Shown here: in pieces, positions 27,020 to 36,788 of the stretch
Layout: every line of letters begins with the position of its first letter
Numbering within the stretch: the first letter of the stretch is position 1
NCBI GenBank assembly: GCA_944325355.1
Contig: CALUZS010000017.1
Location: forward strand, 1 to 64,000
Source of the DNA: an uncultured Parabacteroides sp.
GTDB lineage: Bacteria; Bacteroidota; Bacteroidia; Bacteroidales; Tannerellaceae
DNA: 64,000 nucleotides
Reading direction: 5' to 3'
Notes under the pieces: model-generated
The model's database searches: none
Seen by the model: only the letters and a program-made list of their open reading frames with translations
Told to the model about the DNA's origin: nothing
Program-made: the position numbers and the translations under genes

Positions 27020-28138
27020 TTACCGCTTATTGTACATTTCATCATAGTAGCGCTGGTAATTACCACTCGTCACGTTGTCCATCCAGTCCTGGTTGTCCAA
27101 ATACCAGCGTACAGTACGCTCTATACCTTCCTCAAATTGGAGAGAAGGCTGCCAGCCAAGTTCTGTCTTCAGCTTGGTGGAGTCAATTGCGTAGCGAAGG
27201 TCATGCCCTTTGCGGTCAGTCACATAAGTAATAAGATTTATATCTTCGCCTAACTCGCGTCCAAGCAAACGATCCACCGTGTCGATTACCACTTTTATGA
27301 TATCAATGTTTTTCCACTCGTTGAAACCGCCGATATTGTAAGTGTCGGCAATCCGTCCTTTGTGAAAAATTAGATCGATAGCGCGAGCATGATCTTCAAC
27401 ATAGAGCCAATCACGCACATTCTCACCCTTGCCATAAACCGGTAACGGCTTACGATGACGGATATTGTTAATAAACAACGGTATCAACTTCTCTGGAAAT
27501 TGATAAGGTCCGTAATTATTGGAACAGTTGGTAATGATGGTTGGCATCCCGTAAGTATCATGAAACGCCCTCACAAAATGGTCACTCGATGCTTTCGATG
27601 CCGAGTAAGGGCTGTGGGGATTATATTTTGTAGTTTCGTGGAAAAAGTCGTCACCATACACCTCATGCGCCGAAATATCGTTCTTGAGTCCCTTCGGATG
27701 TGTCAATTCCAATGCTCCGTACACCTCATCGGTAGAAATATGATAGAAACGCTTGCCTTCGTAACCCTCAGACTGCGATTCCCAATACAGTTTAGCCGCC
27801 TGCAACAACGACAATGTACCCAACACATTGGTACGAGCAAATGTAAACGGGTCACGTATCGAACGATCCACATGGCTCTCAGCGGCAAGGTGGATAATAC
27901 CGTCCACATGGTAAACGGTCATCAGCTCCCGTATTTTTTCAAAATCGCAGATGTCGGCTTTCACGAAAATATAGTTAGGCTTGCCCTCGATGTCCACGAG
28001 ATTGGCAAGGTTACCAGCATAAGTGAGCTTATCGAGGTTGATAATGCGATAATCGGGATATTTGTTTACAAAAAGTCTCACAACATGGCTACCTATAAAC
28101 CCTGCACCGCCAGTGATAATAATGTTACGCTTAAATTC
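27020..28138 (-). CDS. rfbB: dTDP-glucose 4,6-dehydratase
   Basis: 372 residues from the ATG at 28138 (MEFKRNIIITGGAGFIGSHV), chosen over an ATG further up that would overlap the acyltransferase gene. Extended short-chain dehydrogenase fold: NAD motif GGAGFIG, HLAAESHVDRS, catalytic STDEVYG and the YSASK Tyr/Lys pair. It converts dTDP-glucose to dTDP-4-keto-6-deoxyglucose, step two of dTDP-L-rhamnose synthesis. In this operon it comes last of the four rhamnose genes, separated from rfbD by an acyltransferase gene. Confidence 0.95.
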   Translation of the reverse strand, partial: EFKRNIIITGGAGFIGSHVVRLFVNKYPDYRIINLDKLTYAGNLANLVDIEGKPNYIFVKADICDFEKIRELMTVYHVDGIIHLAAESHVDRSIRDPFTFARTNVLGTLSLLQAAKLYWESQSEGYEGKRFYHISTDEVYGALELTHPKGLKNDISAHEVYGDDFFHETTKYNPHSPYSASKASSDHFVRAFHDTYGMPTIITNCSNNYGPYQFPEKLIPLFINNIRHRKPLPVYGKGENVRDWLYVEDHARAIDLIFHKGRIADTYNIGGFNEWKNIDIIKVVIDTVDRLLGRELGEDINLITYVTDRKGHDLRYAIDSTKLKTELGWQPSLQFEEGIERTVRWYLDNQDWMDNVTSGNYQRYYDEMYNKR

Positions 28139-28145
28139 CATAATG

Positions 28146-28862
28146 TCAATATTTTTCAAAGTCATTTCCATAATCACGCATTACATTTTCAGTCAATATT
28201 TTAACAGGAGAGCCACCCATTACACAATACGATTTTTTTTCGCAGTTTCTGGTTACAATTGTACCCATACCAAAAATGCAACGTTCAGGAGTATTGGTAG
28301 AATGCATTATTTTACATTGCGTTCCAAACCAATTATAATCACCAATCACTATTTCACCACTTGCTCGCTTATATACTTTCTTTTCCATATCGTAAAGTGG
28401 ATGAAAATTAGTATCCATCACCAACACACCCCATCCTAATCGAGCTTTTTCCCCAAATCTAATTCCCTTATAAGAAATCAACTTCAATCCCGCAGTGTTT
28501 TTGAAATCATTTCCAAAAAACACTTTAGTTTTTTCGCCAAATGACAGATACGAATCATTTCCTATATTACAAGTGCCATCAAACACAACAGTACCTCCAT
28601 TATTTTCCCATGTTATGCCATTGTTTGCATAAACAGAACAAGTGCGAAATCCAAGTCTTACCATTCCAAAAACAATGTTATCAGCAGATATTTTAACTTT
28701 ACCACCCAACCTCAACAATTTAGGTTTATACAGCAAAATAGGTATCTTAACTGCTTGTTTAAGTGGAAGATAATGAAAATTAAAATAAATACTTTGGGGA
28801 AGACTCCGCAAGATTGATCTTTTGGCAAGTATTTTTCTAAAAATTTCCATAACACATTTCAT
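28146..28862 (-). CDS. Hexapeptide-repeat O-acyltransferase
   Basis: 238 residues of left-handed beta-helix type. Hexapeptide-like repeats are scattered from about residue 55 on (for example IVIGDYNWFGTQCKIM, then IFGMGTIVTRN), with the usual end YCVMGGSPVKIL. Such proteins transfer acetyl from acetyl-CoA to a sugar; a role in decorating the polysaccharide repeat is likely. Its start overlaps rfbD by 26 nt. A second Met at codon 5 (28850) is also possible. Sitting inside the rfb block is unusual. Confidence 0.8.
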   Translation of the reverse strand: MKCVMEIFRKILAKRSILRSLPQSIYFNFHYLPLKQAVKIPILLYKPKLLRLGGKVKISADNIVFGMVRLGFRTCSVYANNGITWENNGGTVVFDGTCNIGNDSYLSFGEKTKVFFGNDFKNTAGLKLISYKGIRFGEKARLGWGVLVMDTNFHPLYDMEKKVYKRASGEIVIGDYNWFGTQCKIMHSTNTPERCIFGMGTIVTRNCEKKSYCVMGGSPVKILTENVMRDYGNDFEKY

Positions 28863-29700
28863 TTATGCATCGTTTCAGCGACTGCCGCCAATGTGGAATT
28901 TCGATACCGAAAGAAGATTTCACTTTTGTCTTGTCAAGCACGGAGTAATGCGGTCGCTGCACCTTGCTGGGAAATTCGTCGCTGTGGCACGGCTGAATGT
29001 TACACTGATTGCCCGACAATTCACAAATCTCAACAGCGAAGTCGTACCACGAACATACCCCCTCGTTGGAGAAATGGTAGATTCCTTGTCGGTCAAGCAT
29101 TCTTGTATCGATTATTTTATATATCAATGCGGCAAGGTCTCCAGCATAAGTAGGTGTCCCGACCTGGTCAAACACCACTTTCAACTCGTCGCGATCAGTT
29201 GTAAGCTGTCTCATGGTCTTCACAAAATTCTTACCGAATGATGAATAAAGCCATGCTGTACGTATAATAATATATCGACATCCTGTAGCAATAAGCGAAT
29301 ATTCTCCGGCAAGCTTCGTTCGTCCATAAGCACCTAAAGGGTCGGTAGGCTGTTCTTCTTTGTACGGTATATTACCATCTCCACGAAAAACATAATCGGT
29401 CGAAATATGTATCAGCGTAGCATCTACTGTCTTGGCTGCTTCAGCGAGGTTTCTGACTGCCTGATTATTGAGCAAGTCTGCAGTTTGCTCATCATTTTCA
29501 GCTCGATCTACGTTGGTATAAGCCGCACAATTTACGATTACTTTTATATTTTCGTGCTTCACCATATTAAGTACGGCAACAGCATCAGTGATATCTAGCT
29601 CCGTAACATCGGTGAAAATATATTTGTCAGAATTGCCAACCAACACTTGACGCATCTCGTTACCAAGCTGTCCATTAGCTCCAGTCACTAAAATATTCAT
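28837..29700 (-). CDS. rfbD: dTDP-4-dehydrorhamnose reductase
   Basis: 287 residues. NILVTGANGQLGNEMRQVL is the NADPH-binding start; NCAAYTNVDRAE, the catalytic STDYVF and the YGRTKLAGE Tyr/Lys pair follow. It reduces dTDP-4-keto-L-rhamnose to dTDP-L-rhamnose, the last step. Its ATG overlaps the rfbC stop by 4 nt. Confidence 0.95.
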   Translation of the reverse strand: MNILVTGANGQLGNEMRQVLVGNSDKYIFTDVTELDITDAVAVLNMVKHENIKVIVNCAAYTNVDRAENDEQTADLLNNQAVRNLAEAAKTVDATLIHISTDYVFRGDGNIPYKEEQPTDPLGAYGRTKLAGEYSLIATGCRYIIIRTAWLYSSFGKNFVKTMRQLTTDRDELKVVFDQVGTPTYAGDLAALIYKIIDTRMLDRQGIYHFSNEGVCSWYDFAVEICELSGNQCNIQPCHSDEFPSKVQRPHYSVLDKTKVKSSFGIEIPHWRQSLKRCINEMCYGNF

Positions 29701-30278
29701 AGTTGTTTATTATATAAATCGTCATTATAATCAAAGTCGAGAAGTGTATCAGAGAGCTTGGAATGGTCAATATCCTTCGCAGAGAGTATGGCTCTGTCAA
29801 TAGGTATGCGCCAATCAATACCAAGCGTATCATCTATAAGTTGTATTCCGCCTTCGCTTTGAGGCTCATAAAAGTTATCACACTTATATTGAAATACAGC
29901 TTCTTCACTTAATACAGCAAATCCATGAGCAAATCCTCTTGGAATAAAAAATTGAAGATGGTTATCCTCACTAAGTTCCACTGCTACATGCTGCCCAAAA
30001 GTAGGCGATCCTTTACGAATATCGACAGCCACATCAAGCACTCTGCCACGTACACAACGAACAAGTTTACTTTGTGCATAGGGCATCTTTTGGTAATGTA
30101 ATCCACGCATCACTCCATAGCTTGACTTACTCTCATTATCTTGAACAAACTGTATCGGACGTACTTTTTCATTAAATTCTCTTTGTGAAAATGACTCGAA
30201 AAAATACCCTCTCGCGTCAGTGAATATACGAGGTTTGATAATAACTACACCTTCTATTGCGGTTCTAAGGACTTCCAT
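29697..30278 (-). CDS. rfbC: dTDP-4-dehydrorhamnose 3,5-epimerase
   Basis: 193 residues with the RmlC cupin fold: IKPRIFTDARGYFFESFSQ, QDNESKSSYGVMRGLHYQ (catalytic His in GLHYQ), VDIRKGSPTFGQHV and FIPRGFAHGF. It inverts C3 and C5 of dTDP-4-keto-6-deoxyglucose, step three. It follows rfbA by 2 nt and overlaps rfbD by 4 nt, so A-C-D are tightly coupled. Confidence 0.95.
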   Translation of the reverse strand: MEVLRTAIEGVVIIKPRIFTDARGYFFESFSQREFNEKVRPIQFVQDNESKSSYGVMRGLHYQKMPYAQSKLVRCVRGRVLDVAVDIRKGSPTFGQHVAVELSEDNHLQFFIPRGFAHGFAVLSEEAVFQYKCDNFYEPQSEGGIQLIDDTLGIDWRIPIDRAILSAKDIDHSKLSDTLLDFDYNDDLYNKQL

Positions 30279-30280
30279 AT

Positions 30281-31186
30281 TTACTCTAAATTTTCTTTTC
30301 TACTTGTCTCTACTTCTTTAATAACTTTCAACAAATACTGTCCGTATTGATTTTTCAGCATAGGGCGAGCCAATAGTTCCATACGCTCTTTTGTTATCCA
30401 CCCCTTACGGTAGGCAATACCCTCAAGACAAGCTATCTTCAAACCTTGACGCTTTTCTATGACCTCTACGAAAATCGAAGCTTCGGCAAGCGAATCATGA
30501 GTACCTGTATCAAGCCAAGCAAATCCCCTACCAAGTGTCTGAACTTTCAAACTTCCTCGTTGTAAATACGTTTGATTGACAGTCGTAATTTCCAATTCTC
30601 CCCGAGCCGAAGGTTCAATAAGCTTTGCTACTTCAACTACACTATTTGGATAGAAATACAATCCTACCACTGCATAATTCGATTTTGGGCTACTTGGTTT
30701 CTCTTCAATGGAAAGGCAATTTCCATTAGCATCAAACTCTGCTACTCCGTACCGTTCCGGATCATCAACCCTATAACCAAACACTGTCGCCTTATTACAT
30801 TGTTCTGCATTTTTCACTGCTTCGCTAAGTAAACAGGAAAAACCTGTACCGTGAAAAATATTATCTCCAAGCACAAGACATACTGAGTCTTTTCCAATAA
30901 ATTCTTCACCTATAATAAACGCCTGTGCCAAACCATCAGGTGATGGCTGTTCAGCATACTCAAAATGCACTCCATAATCACTACCATCACCAAGCAAACG
31001 GCGAAATCCAGGTAAATCCTGCGGCGTAGAAATAATCAATATTTCTCTTATTCCAGCCAACATCAATACCGATATCGGATAATAAACCATCGGTTTGTCA
31101 TAAATTGGTAACAACTGTTTGCTCACACCCTTCGTAATGGGGAACAATCGGGTACCAGATCCTCCTGCTAATACTATGCCTTTCAT
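30281..31186 (-). CDS. rfbA: Glucose-1-phosphate thymidylyltransferase
   Basis: 301 residues. The nucleotidyltransferase motif [16 protein letters not shown], then [25 protein letters not shown] and the [19 protein letters not shown] segment place it firmly in RmlA. It makes dTDP-glucose from dTTP and glucose-1-phosphate, the first and usually feedback-inhibited step toward dTDP-L-rhamnose. Confidence 0.95.
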   Translation of the reverse strand: MKGIVLAGGSGTRLFPITKGVSKQLLPIYDKPMVYYPISVLMLAGIREILIISTPQDLPGFRRLLGDGSDYGVHFEYAEQPSPDGLAQAFIIGEEFIGKDSVCLVLGDNIFHGTGFSCLLSEAVKNAEQCNKATVFGYRVDDPERYGVAEFDANGNCLSIEEKPSSPKSNYAVVGLYFYPNSVVEVAKLIEPSARGELEITTVNQTYLQRGSLKVQTLGRGFAWLDTGTHDSLAEASIFVEVIEKRQGLKIACLEGIAYRKGWITKERMELLARPMLKNQYGQYLLKVIKEVETSRKENLE

Positions 31187-31201
31187 ATCACATAACTATT
31201 A

Positions 31202-33583
31202 TTAATTATCAACATCCTTACTATAATAGCTTTTATCGCCATATCCATATTTATAGCTATAACGGCTACCGTCGCTTTCCGTGCCGTTGAGGATAACAGC
31301 CATGTTCTTAAAGCGTTTTTCATCGTAGTCGCGTTGCAGTTCGGGCAACATTTCGCGTTCCAACAGTCCGGCACGCACAACAAACAGTGTACGATCCGCC
31401 AGCTTTTCGATAATCTGCGTGTCGGCTACAATATCAATCGGAGGACAGTCGATAAATATGTAATCAAACTTGTCCCGCAACTGCTCTATAAGTTCCTTGA
31501 AACGGGACTCTGCCAATAACTCCGTAGGATTGGGTGGAAGGGTCCCGGATGGTAACAGAAACAGACCTGGATAATCCGGATTCTCTCTCACTAAGCTATC
31601 CAAGTTATTTTCACGCTTAATCAAATAATCGCTCAGCCCTTTGTGGTCCAAACCTAAATAAGCCGATGCGGAACGATGGCGCAAATCACCATCTACTACT
31701 AAGACCCGTTTCCCCTTCAATGAAAAAACAGCAGCCGTATTTATGGCAAGGAAACTCTTTCCGCTTCCCGGATTAAACGAAGTAAATATCGTTACGCTTG
31801 CTTTCGTACACTTGTCGGTATTGAACAGGAACTCCATATTGGTACGCAACACGCGGAATGCTTCATTTACGATATCGCGGTTGCCTTGCTTGATAACTAT
31901 CTCCTTGTTTTTGGAGCCACCTTTCTTCTCGCTTACAACCAAAGGTATCTCGCCGACAAACGGCAGCGTGAGGTTCTCCAAGTCCTTACGCCCGCGGACT
32001 TTCGTATTGATATTTTCCCGGATAAAGACAATAACCACCGGGATAAGGAGACCCAACGCGATTGCCACCAATAAAATATTCTTCTTGATAGGGGCTGTAG
32101 GTTTGAAGTTACCGCTGGGCGGTGTAATTACACGGGTGTTATAGGCTGTAAAAGCCTGAGAAAGTTCGTTCTCTTCACGTTTCTGCAACAGGAACAGATA
32201 AAGGGCTTCCTTCACTTTCTGTTGCCGCTCAACCGACAACAAGTATTTACCTTGGGTTGGGTTGGCTGATATGCGGGCTGTAGTCTGTTGCTCGCTGGAT
32301 TGCAGGCTCTCTATCTGTTTGTTCAATGTCACAATCAGATTGTCGACCGACGACAAAATAGCTTTCCGCATCGTAACAAGCGACTGGTCCATATCCTGTA
32401 CCAGCGGATTCTGTTCGCTACTGTTCGCCACCAGGTTGTTACGTTGCAACTGCATCGTATTGTATTCCGATATTTGCCCCTCGATGCTGCTGTTCTCTAT
32501 TCCGGAATTGGCAGGAAGGAGTTGGTTCTCCTCCGATACATTCGACAAGAAGTTTCGGATATAACGCGCCATCGACAACTGGGTATTCAACGAAATAATC
32601 TGGGTATTGATTTCGTTACTCTGCTCCATATACATATTGGCAGCAGCCTGCACATCCGGTAACAGGTGCTCGCTCTTGAACGAAGATATGCTTTCGTCCA
32701 CATGCCCCAGTTCCTGCTCGATAACCGAAAGACGCTCTTGGATAAATATCGAAGTGCTGACCGCTATCCGGTTCTTGTCCTTTATCCAATTCTCATTATA
32801 CACGGCGATTACCGTATTCAACAGGTCTTCCGCACGCTGTATGCAGACATCATTGACCGACAGGTTGATAACCGTTGCCTTTTCATCCGGCAACGATACC
32901 TTCAATGCCATCAAATACTGTTCTGCCGCATCTATAAGGCTGGAACGGACAACCTTTATCTCCGAAAATAGCGTATCACTGAAATAGGGTGTCGGTGCAA
33001 TGACCACCTCTCCTACCGGTGTCGACAACGTATCTTGCAAAGCCCCTTCTATGACACTATCGCCCACCTCATCTCCGGCAAGCATAAACTCGGAAAGCCT
33101 TACTTTCCCGTTTCCGGAGAGAGCCAACGTAAATGCGGCGGCATTATTATCCGGCAACCCATTGATTGTCACATTCACCGGCAGGCTTTCTCCATACAAT
33201 ACCTTATCATAGAAAAGGTCGTTCTCAATATAGTTCATCTCCAGATGCAAACGTTTCACCACCTCATACATCACGGCAGGCGATTGCAACGACTGCATTT
33301 CATTGTTCACATTGGTATTTGTCTGGAACAAACCCATATCGGCAAAGGCATTCCCCACTTCCGAAGAGAGCGACTGCCCTTTGGAATCCATCTTGATGAG
33401 CAACGAAGCCGAACGGGTATATACCGGCGGAGTTGTCAACAGATAGAAGACGGATATTCCTATGGTTACAACCAGTGATATGACAAACCAGTACCAACGC
33501 GCAAGGCAAAGATGGAACAGGTCTTGCAGGCGGATAAAATCATCCTGTTGCTTATATCTTGATATATTTCTTTCTGTAGTCAT
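31202..33583 (-). CDS. Wzc-like tyrosine autokinase / chain-length regulator
   Basis: 793 residues, one chain. An N-terminal Wzz domain has membrane segments near residue 35 and residue 510, with a long coiled periplasmic part between them. A cytoplasmic bacterial tyrosine kinase domain follows: Walker A NPGSGKS (K609), VLVVDGDLRHRS and FIDCPPIDIV. It ends in a Tyr-rich tail (SRYSYKYGYGDKSYYS), the autophosphorylation cluster. Cycles of phosphorylation set chain length and export together with the outer-membrane Wza-like protein encoded 9 nt upstream. Confidence 0.93.
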   Translation of the reverse strand: MTTERNISRYKQQDDFIRLQDLFHLCLARWYWFVISLVVTIGISVFYLLTTPPVYTRSASLLIKMDSKGQSLSSEVGNAFADMGLFQTNTNVNNEMQSLQSPAVMYEVVKRLHLEMNYIENDLFYDKVLYGESLPVNVTINGLPDNNAAAFTLALSGNGKVRLSEFMLAGDEVGDSVIEGALQDTLSTPVGEVVIAPTPYFSDTLFSEIKVVRSSLIDAAEQYLMALKVSLPDEKATVINLSVNDVCIQRAEDLLNTVIAVYNENWIKDKNRIAVSTSIFIQERLSVIEQELGHVDESISSFKSEHLLPDVQAAANMYMEQSNEINTQIISLNTQLSMARYIRNFLSNVSEENQLLPANSGIENSSIEGQISEYNTMQLQRNNLVANSSEQNPLVQDMDQSLVTMRKAILSSVDNLIVTLNKQIESLQSSEQQTTARISANPTQGKYLLSVERQQKVKEALYLFLLQKREENELSQAFTAYNTRVITPPSGNFKPTAPIKKNILLVAIALGLLIPVVIVFIRENINTKVRGRKDLENLTLPFVGEIPLVVSEKKGGSKNKEIVIKQGNRDIVNEAFRVLRTNMEFLFNTDKCTKASVTIFTSFNPGSGKSFLAINTAAVFSLKGKRVLVVDGDLRHRSASAYLGLDHKGLSDYLIKRENNLDSLVRENPDYPGLFLLPSGTLPPNPTELLAESRFKELIEQLRDKFDYIFIDCPPIDIVADTQIIEKLADRTLFVVRAGLLEREMLPELQRDYDEKRFKNMAVILNGTESDGSRYSYKYGYGDKSYYSKDVDN

Positions 33584-33592
33584 CGTTATTGA

Positions 33593-34417
33593 TTATTTGA
33601 AAATAAGTACACCCATCGAAGTCAGCAATGATGCCAGCGAAATCCAGAACGAGGTAGAACGCACGTTGTTGCCGTTCACTGTGGATTGCCGGGCTTTCAT
33701 ATTGTTGGGTTCCACATACACCACATCATTCTGTTGCAGGTAGTAGGCTGGAGAGGTATAGACATGTTCGCCGGAAGTCAGGTTGATGCCGTACACCCGT
33801 TGTACATCGCCCTCTTGCCGCAAGACCATCACTTTGGAACGGTTGCCGTAAATGGTCAAGTCGCCCGCCATGCTCAAGGCATCGAGTACCGTCAACCGGT
33901 CGCGGTCTATGCTGAATCGCCCCGGGTTGTTCACTTCGCCCATCACAGAGATATACAGGTTCAGGAACTCCACCGTAACGACCGGGTCTTTCACCAGATT
34001 CTTACTGACCAACTCATGCTTGATAAGCGAAGCTATCTCCTCACGCTTCTTGCCTGCCACATGTACTTTCCCAAGCACCGGGAAATCAATGTCCCCGTTG
34101 GCATCCACCGTATAACCGGACACACCTTGGTTCGTCCCGATGGTATAGGTCTTCGACGACAATCCTAACTGACGGGAAACATATGGCAGATTGAACAAAT
34201 CCGTCAGTTTCGGGTCACGGCTGTTGACGATAATCGAAATCTTATCCTCCGGCCTTACCGTTATGGCACGCACCTCCGACACCATTATTTCACTCTTCCC
34301 CGGCTCTAAGTCCTGGAAGTAAAGCACCTCCTTCGACGCGCCGCAGGAACTCAATAAAAACATCCCTGCCAAGAGCAGGAACACCCCCTTTAACACAATA
34401 CTATATCTATTCATCAT
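33593..34417 (-). CDS. Polysaccharide export lipoprotein (Wza-like)
   Basis: 274 residues. Signal peptide with lipobox LLSSC (C25). Poly_export domain from about residue 45 (VRPEDKISIIVNSRDP), then SLBB-type segments (YISVMGEVNNPGRFSIDRD, TIYGNRSKVMVLRQ). A short hydrophobic C-terminal tail (FWISLASLLTSMGVLIF) may cross the outer membrane as in Wza. It forms the export channel for the polymer and pairs with the adjacent Wzc-like kinase. Confidence 0.92.
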   Translation of the reverse strand: MMNRYSIVLKGVFLLLAGMFLLSSCGASKEVLYFQDLEPGKSEIMVSEVRAITVRPEDKISIIVNSRDPKLTDLFNLPYVSRQLGLSSKTYTIGTNQGVSGYTVDANGDIDFPVLGKVHVAGKKREEIASLIKHELVSKNLVKDPVVTVEFLNLYISVMGEVNNPGRFSIDRDRLTVLDALSMAGDLTIYGNRSKVMVLRQEGDVQRVYGINLTSGEHVYTSPAYYLQQNDVVYVEPNNMKARQSTVNGNNVRSTSFWISLASLLTSMGVLIFK

Positions 34418-34436
34418 ACAATTATTATTTCCTTAC

Positions 34437-35537
34437 TCAATGCACCGCGACTTTCCTTTTATGCTGTCTGATGGCACGGTTAATGCCCAAATGCATCAGC
34501 GTCCATAAGAGGACATCCAATATCAACAGCAAGGTCACATCCAAATGACCCAGTAACAGCCAGTTCATTCCTACAAAGAACAGTGATACCAAAAGGATGG
34601 TCAGCATCACTATGCGCGGACGCATTCCCGTGCGCAGCAGCTTATGATGGAAATGGTTCTTGTCCGGCAAGAACGGGTTCTTCTTCTCCCGCAGACGGTG
34701 TATTACAACACGGACAACATCGAACAACGGAACTATCAAAGTGGAGAATGCCAACACCATGTTGGAGTGCGCCACCACGCCGCGCTCTATATCGACGCGG
34801 CTCAAATGAATAACCAGCAGGCTGATGATATACCCCAATATCAGGCTGCCGGTGTCGCCCATGAACAGCTTATGCCCTCGCTGGGCATTGCCAAACACAT
34901 TATAGAACCAGAACGGAACAATCACACCAAACGAGGAAAACGCCAGCAACGCATATATGATGTCGCCCTCTACCAGGCAGATGGTACCCAATACCGACAG
35001 GGAGACACAACTCAACCCCGAAGCCAGCCCGTCGACACCGTCTATCAGGTTGATGGCGTTGGTGATGTACACAACGACAAACAGTGTTATCAGCACGCCA
35101 AATTCCTTAGGCAACTCATAGATACCAAACACGCCGCCCAACGTATTTATCCATTCACCCGACCATACAATCAGTATCGCCGCCAATATCTGTACAAAGA
35201 ATTTATAACGGTAGCCCACGCCTATCAGGTCGTCGGTCACGCCTATCAGAAACAGGAGCATCCCGCCTACCGTGAAGAAGAGAAATACCGTTGTAGGTAT
35301 GTAGGCAAGCGGGTATCCGAAGTAAAACCATACACCGAATATGAAACACAAGGTTATCAGTATCACCGGGAAGAACGATATGCCACCAAGCCTGGGGATT
35401 GGCACCGTATGCACTTTCCGTTCATCGGGCATATCGAACAACCGTTTCTTATACGAAATCAACAATATCTTAGGAATTATCATCATCCCTAACAAAAACG
35501 CCAGCAAAAAACCTCCCACTAAAAAAACAAATTCCAT
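34437..35537 (-). CDS. WecA/MraY-family sugar-phosphate transferase
   Basis: 366 residues from the ATG at 35537 (MEFVFLVGGFLLAFLLGMMI); an in-frame TTG two codons earlier is unlikely. About eleven membrane segments. The family Asp motifs are present (GVTDDLIG, then NLIDGVDGLASG) and the C-terminal loop has PDKNHFHHKLL, the His motif of WecA-type enzymes. It puts the first sugar phosphate, commonly GlcNAc-1-P, onto undecaprenyl phosphate and so starts repeat-unit synthesis. Confidence 0.9.
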   Translation of the reverse strand: MEFVFLVGGFLLAFLLGMMIIPKILLISYKKRLFDMPDERKVHTVPIPRLGGISFFPVILITLCFIFGVWFYFGYPLAYIPTTVFLFFTVGGMLLFLIGVTDDLIGVGYRYKFFVQILAAILIVWSGEWINTLGGVFGIYELPKEFGVLITLFVVVYITNAINLIDGVDGLASGLSCVSLSVLGTICLVEGDIIYALLAFSSFGVIVPFWFYNVFGNAQRGHKLFMGDTGSLILGYIISLLVIHLSRVDIERGVVAHSNMVLAFSTLIVPLFDVVRVVIHRLREKKNPFLPDKNHFHHKLLRTGMRPRIVMLTILLVSLFFVGMNWLLLGHLDVTLLLILDVLLWTLMHLGINRAIRQHKRKVAVH

Positions 35538-35609
35538 AAGCAAGCACTTTAAAGGGTTAACAATCTGAAGAACCTGATGATAGCCGTTCTATTTCCTACC
35601 AGTCCGGTT

Positions 35610-36176
35610 TCATAACAATTGGATATACTCCGGTTCGACTTCCACAGATGCCGCCAAGAGCGCGGGCAGTTCTACCAACAAACGCTTCACCTTGGAGCCG
35701 CGTACAGAGAGCAGATGCCCTTCGTACCCGTTGAGCGGACCGCCGACAATGCGTATCCTGTGTCTGTACATTTCTGGAGATATCTCGTCTGCACGATAAA
35801 ACCTGGGGCTATCTACCGATTCGATGACACGGATAAAGCGCTCCATATCGTCGTCTCTAACCGTCATCGGCTGACGGTTCGTGTTACGCAGATAACGGTA
35901 TTGGAAAGTATCCACCCTTGCCACAATAGGGTCGAGCACATTACGCGTATCGTATACAAAAAGCAGGTCGTGCATAAAAGGGACGCTTTTGCGTTCGTGT
36001 TTTCCGTTCCGGACAAAGAGTTTCGACACCATCGGCGTGAAACATCTGATACCTTTTCCCGCCAGCATCTTGTATGCCGGCATCTTGGCATTGGAGCGAG
36101 TCAGGTCGCGCATCACAAACCATTGTTTGCCATCGCCAGGCAAGGTGTTTTTTACAGTGCCGGATTCTCTCTGCAT
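35610..36176 (-). CDS. UpxY-family transcription antiterminator (NusG-like)
   Basis: 188 residues from the ATG at 36176; an in-frame TTG at 36185 is less likely. The NGN domain starts KQWFVMRDLTRSNAKMPAYK and continues GIRCFTPMVSKLFVRNGK. The C-terminal KOW-like part has RIRIVGGPLNGYEGHLLSVR. UpxY proteins bind elongating polymerase in the leader of their own capsule operon and let it read through. In Bacteroides, a UpxZ gene normally follows and inhibits other UpxYs; here the next gene is WecA-like and no UpxZ is seen. It is the first gene of the locus. Confidence 0.92.
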   Translation of the reverse strand: MQRESGTVKNTLPGDGKQWFVMRDLTRSNAKMPAYKMLAGKGIRCFTPMVSKLFVRNGKHERKSVPFMHDLLFVYDTRNVLDPIVARVDTFQYRYLRNTNRQPMTVRDDDMERFIRVIESVDSPRFYRADEISPEMYRHRIRIVGGPLNGYEGHLLSVRGSKVKRLLVELPALLAASVEVEPEYIQLL

Positions 36177-36384
36177 ACCGTTCAATTAAACGTGTACTTT
36201 CAGTTAAAGCCAATCCGCCCAATCCTGCCGGTTTTTACATGCATATGAAAAACAAGCAGTTACAATCATCAACCATAAAAGTTCAGGCTTTCCGCCTGTT
36301 ACTTTCCTTTTCATACTACACCAATCAAGGCTCCTTATCTACTACCCTTTGTTCCTAAAGTATTTACATACCCGGAAACCGTAC
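36177..36384 (-). promoter_or_regulatory. UpxY leader region
   Basis: About 200 nt between the left invertible-segment repeat and the UpxY start, with no open frame of note. It contains a small hairpin CAGGC/GCCTG (36298-36284). UpxY antiterminators act on the 5' leader of their operon, so this stretch is the expected site of action. The hairpin's role is a guess. Confidence 0.4.
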
Positions 36385-36611
36385 ATCTCTTTGTAAGAGA
36401 TAGATGCAGTCTGCTACATTGTGGATAACGAGGTGATTTACTGGAAAGATACAAATCGGAATAGACACGGCTTATTGAGTATTTGTTAGATAAAACCAAT
36501 CCCCTACAGGCATAAAATCGGCCGACTTGTTAACTTTCTTTGTTTTTTATCACCGTTTTCCGACAATTATATGTACTTTTGCCAACGAAAATACATCTCT
36601 TACAAAGAGAT
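36385..36611. promoter_or_regulatory. Invertible promoter segment 1, OFF orientation
   Basis: A 17-bp perfect inverted repeat, ATCTCTTTGTAAGAGAT at 36385-36401 and its complement at 36595-36611, bounds 193 bp. Each copy is itself a palindrome (ATCTCTT/AAGAGAT) around an asymmetric TGT or ACA core. Inside, a perfect -7 box TACTTTTG (36574-36581) points right, 13 nt from the right repeat. Inversion would aim it at the UpxY operon. Confidence 0.7.
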
Positions 36612-36788
36612 AGCCGATTTCCCGAACATTTCGAGTTTCACCCATGAAAGGTAAACATCGCAAGTTGCCCTGCTTTTTCCCCGTTCAATGCCTGCCGGAA
36701 CAATGGTTGTCATACAACCACTGATGCTGAATATTCACACCAACGTACATGTTTACAACCATTTTGCCCGTATTCTTATCGGACCATC

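Noticed and set aside
34644..35492. 282-codon open frame on the plus strand
   Set aside because: Opposite the WecA-like gene; Tyr/Gln-rich low-sense product; shadow.
36385..36611. The palindromes read as simple terminators
   Set aside because: Stems are short and A/T-rich without T-runs, and the paired inverted copies with identically placed internal promoters are better explained as recombination sites.
36703..36720. Small hairpin GGTTGT/ACAACC between the two invertible segments
   Set aside because: Only six pairs with a 3-nt loop; too short to interpret.
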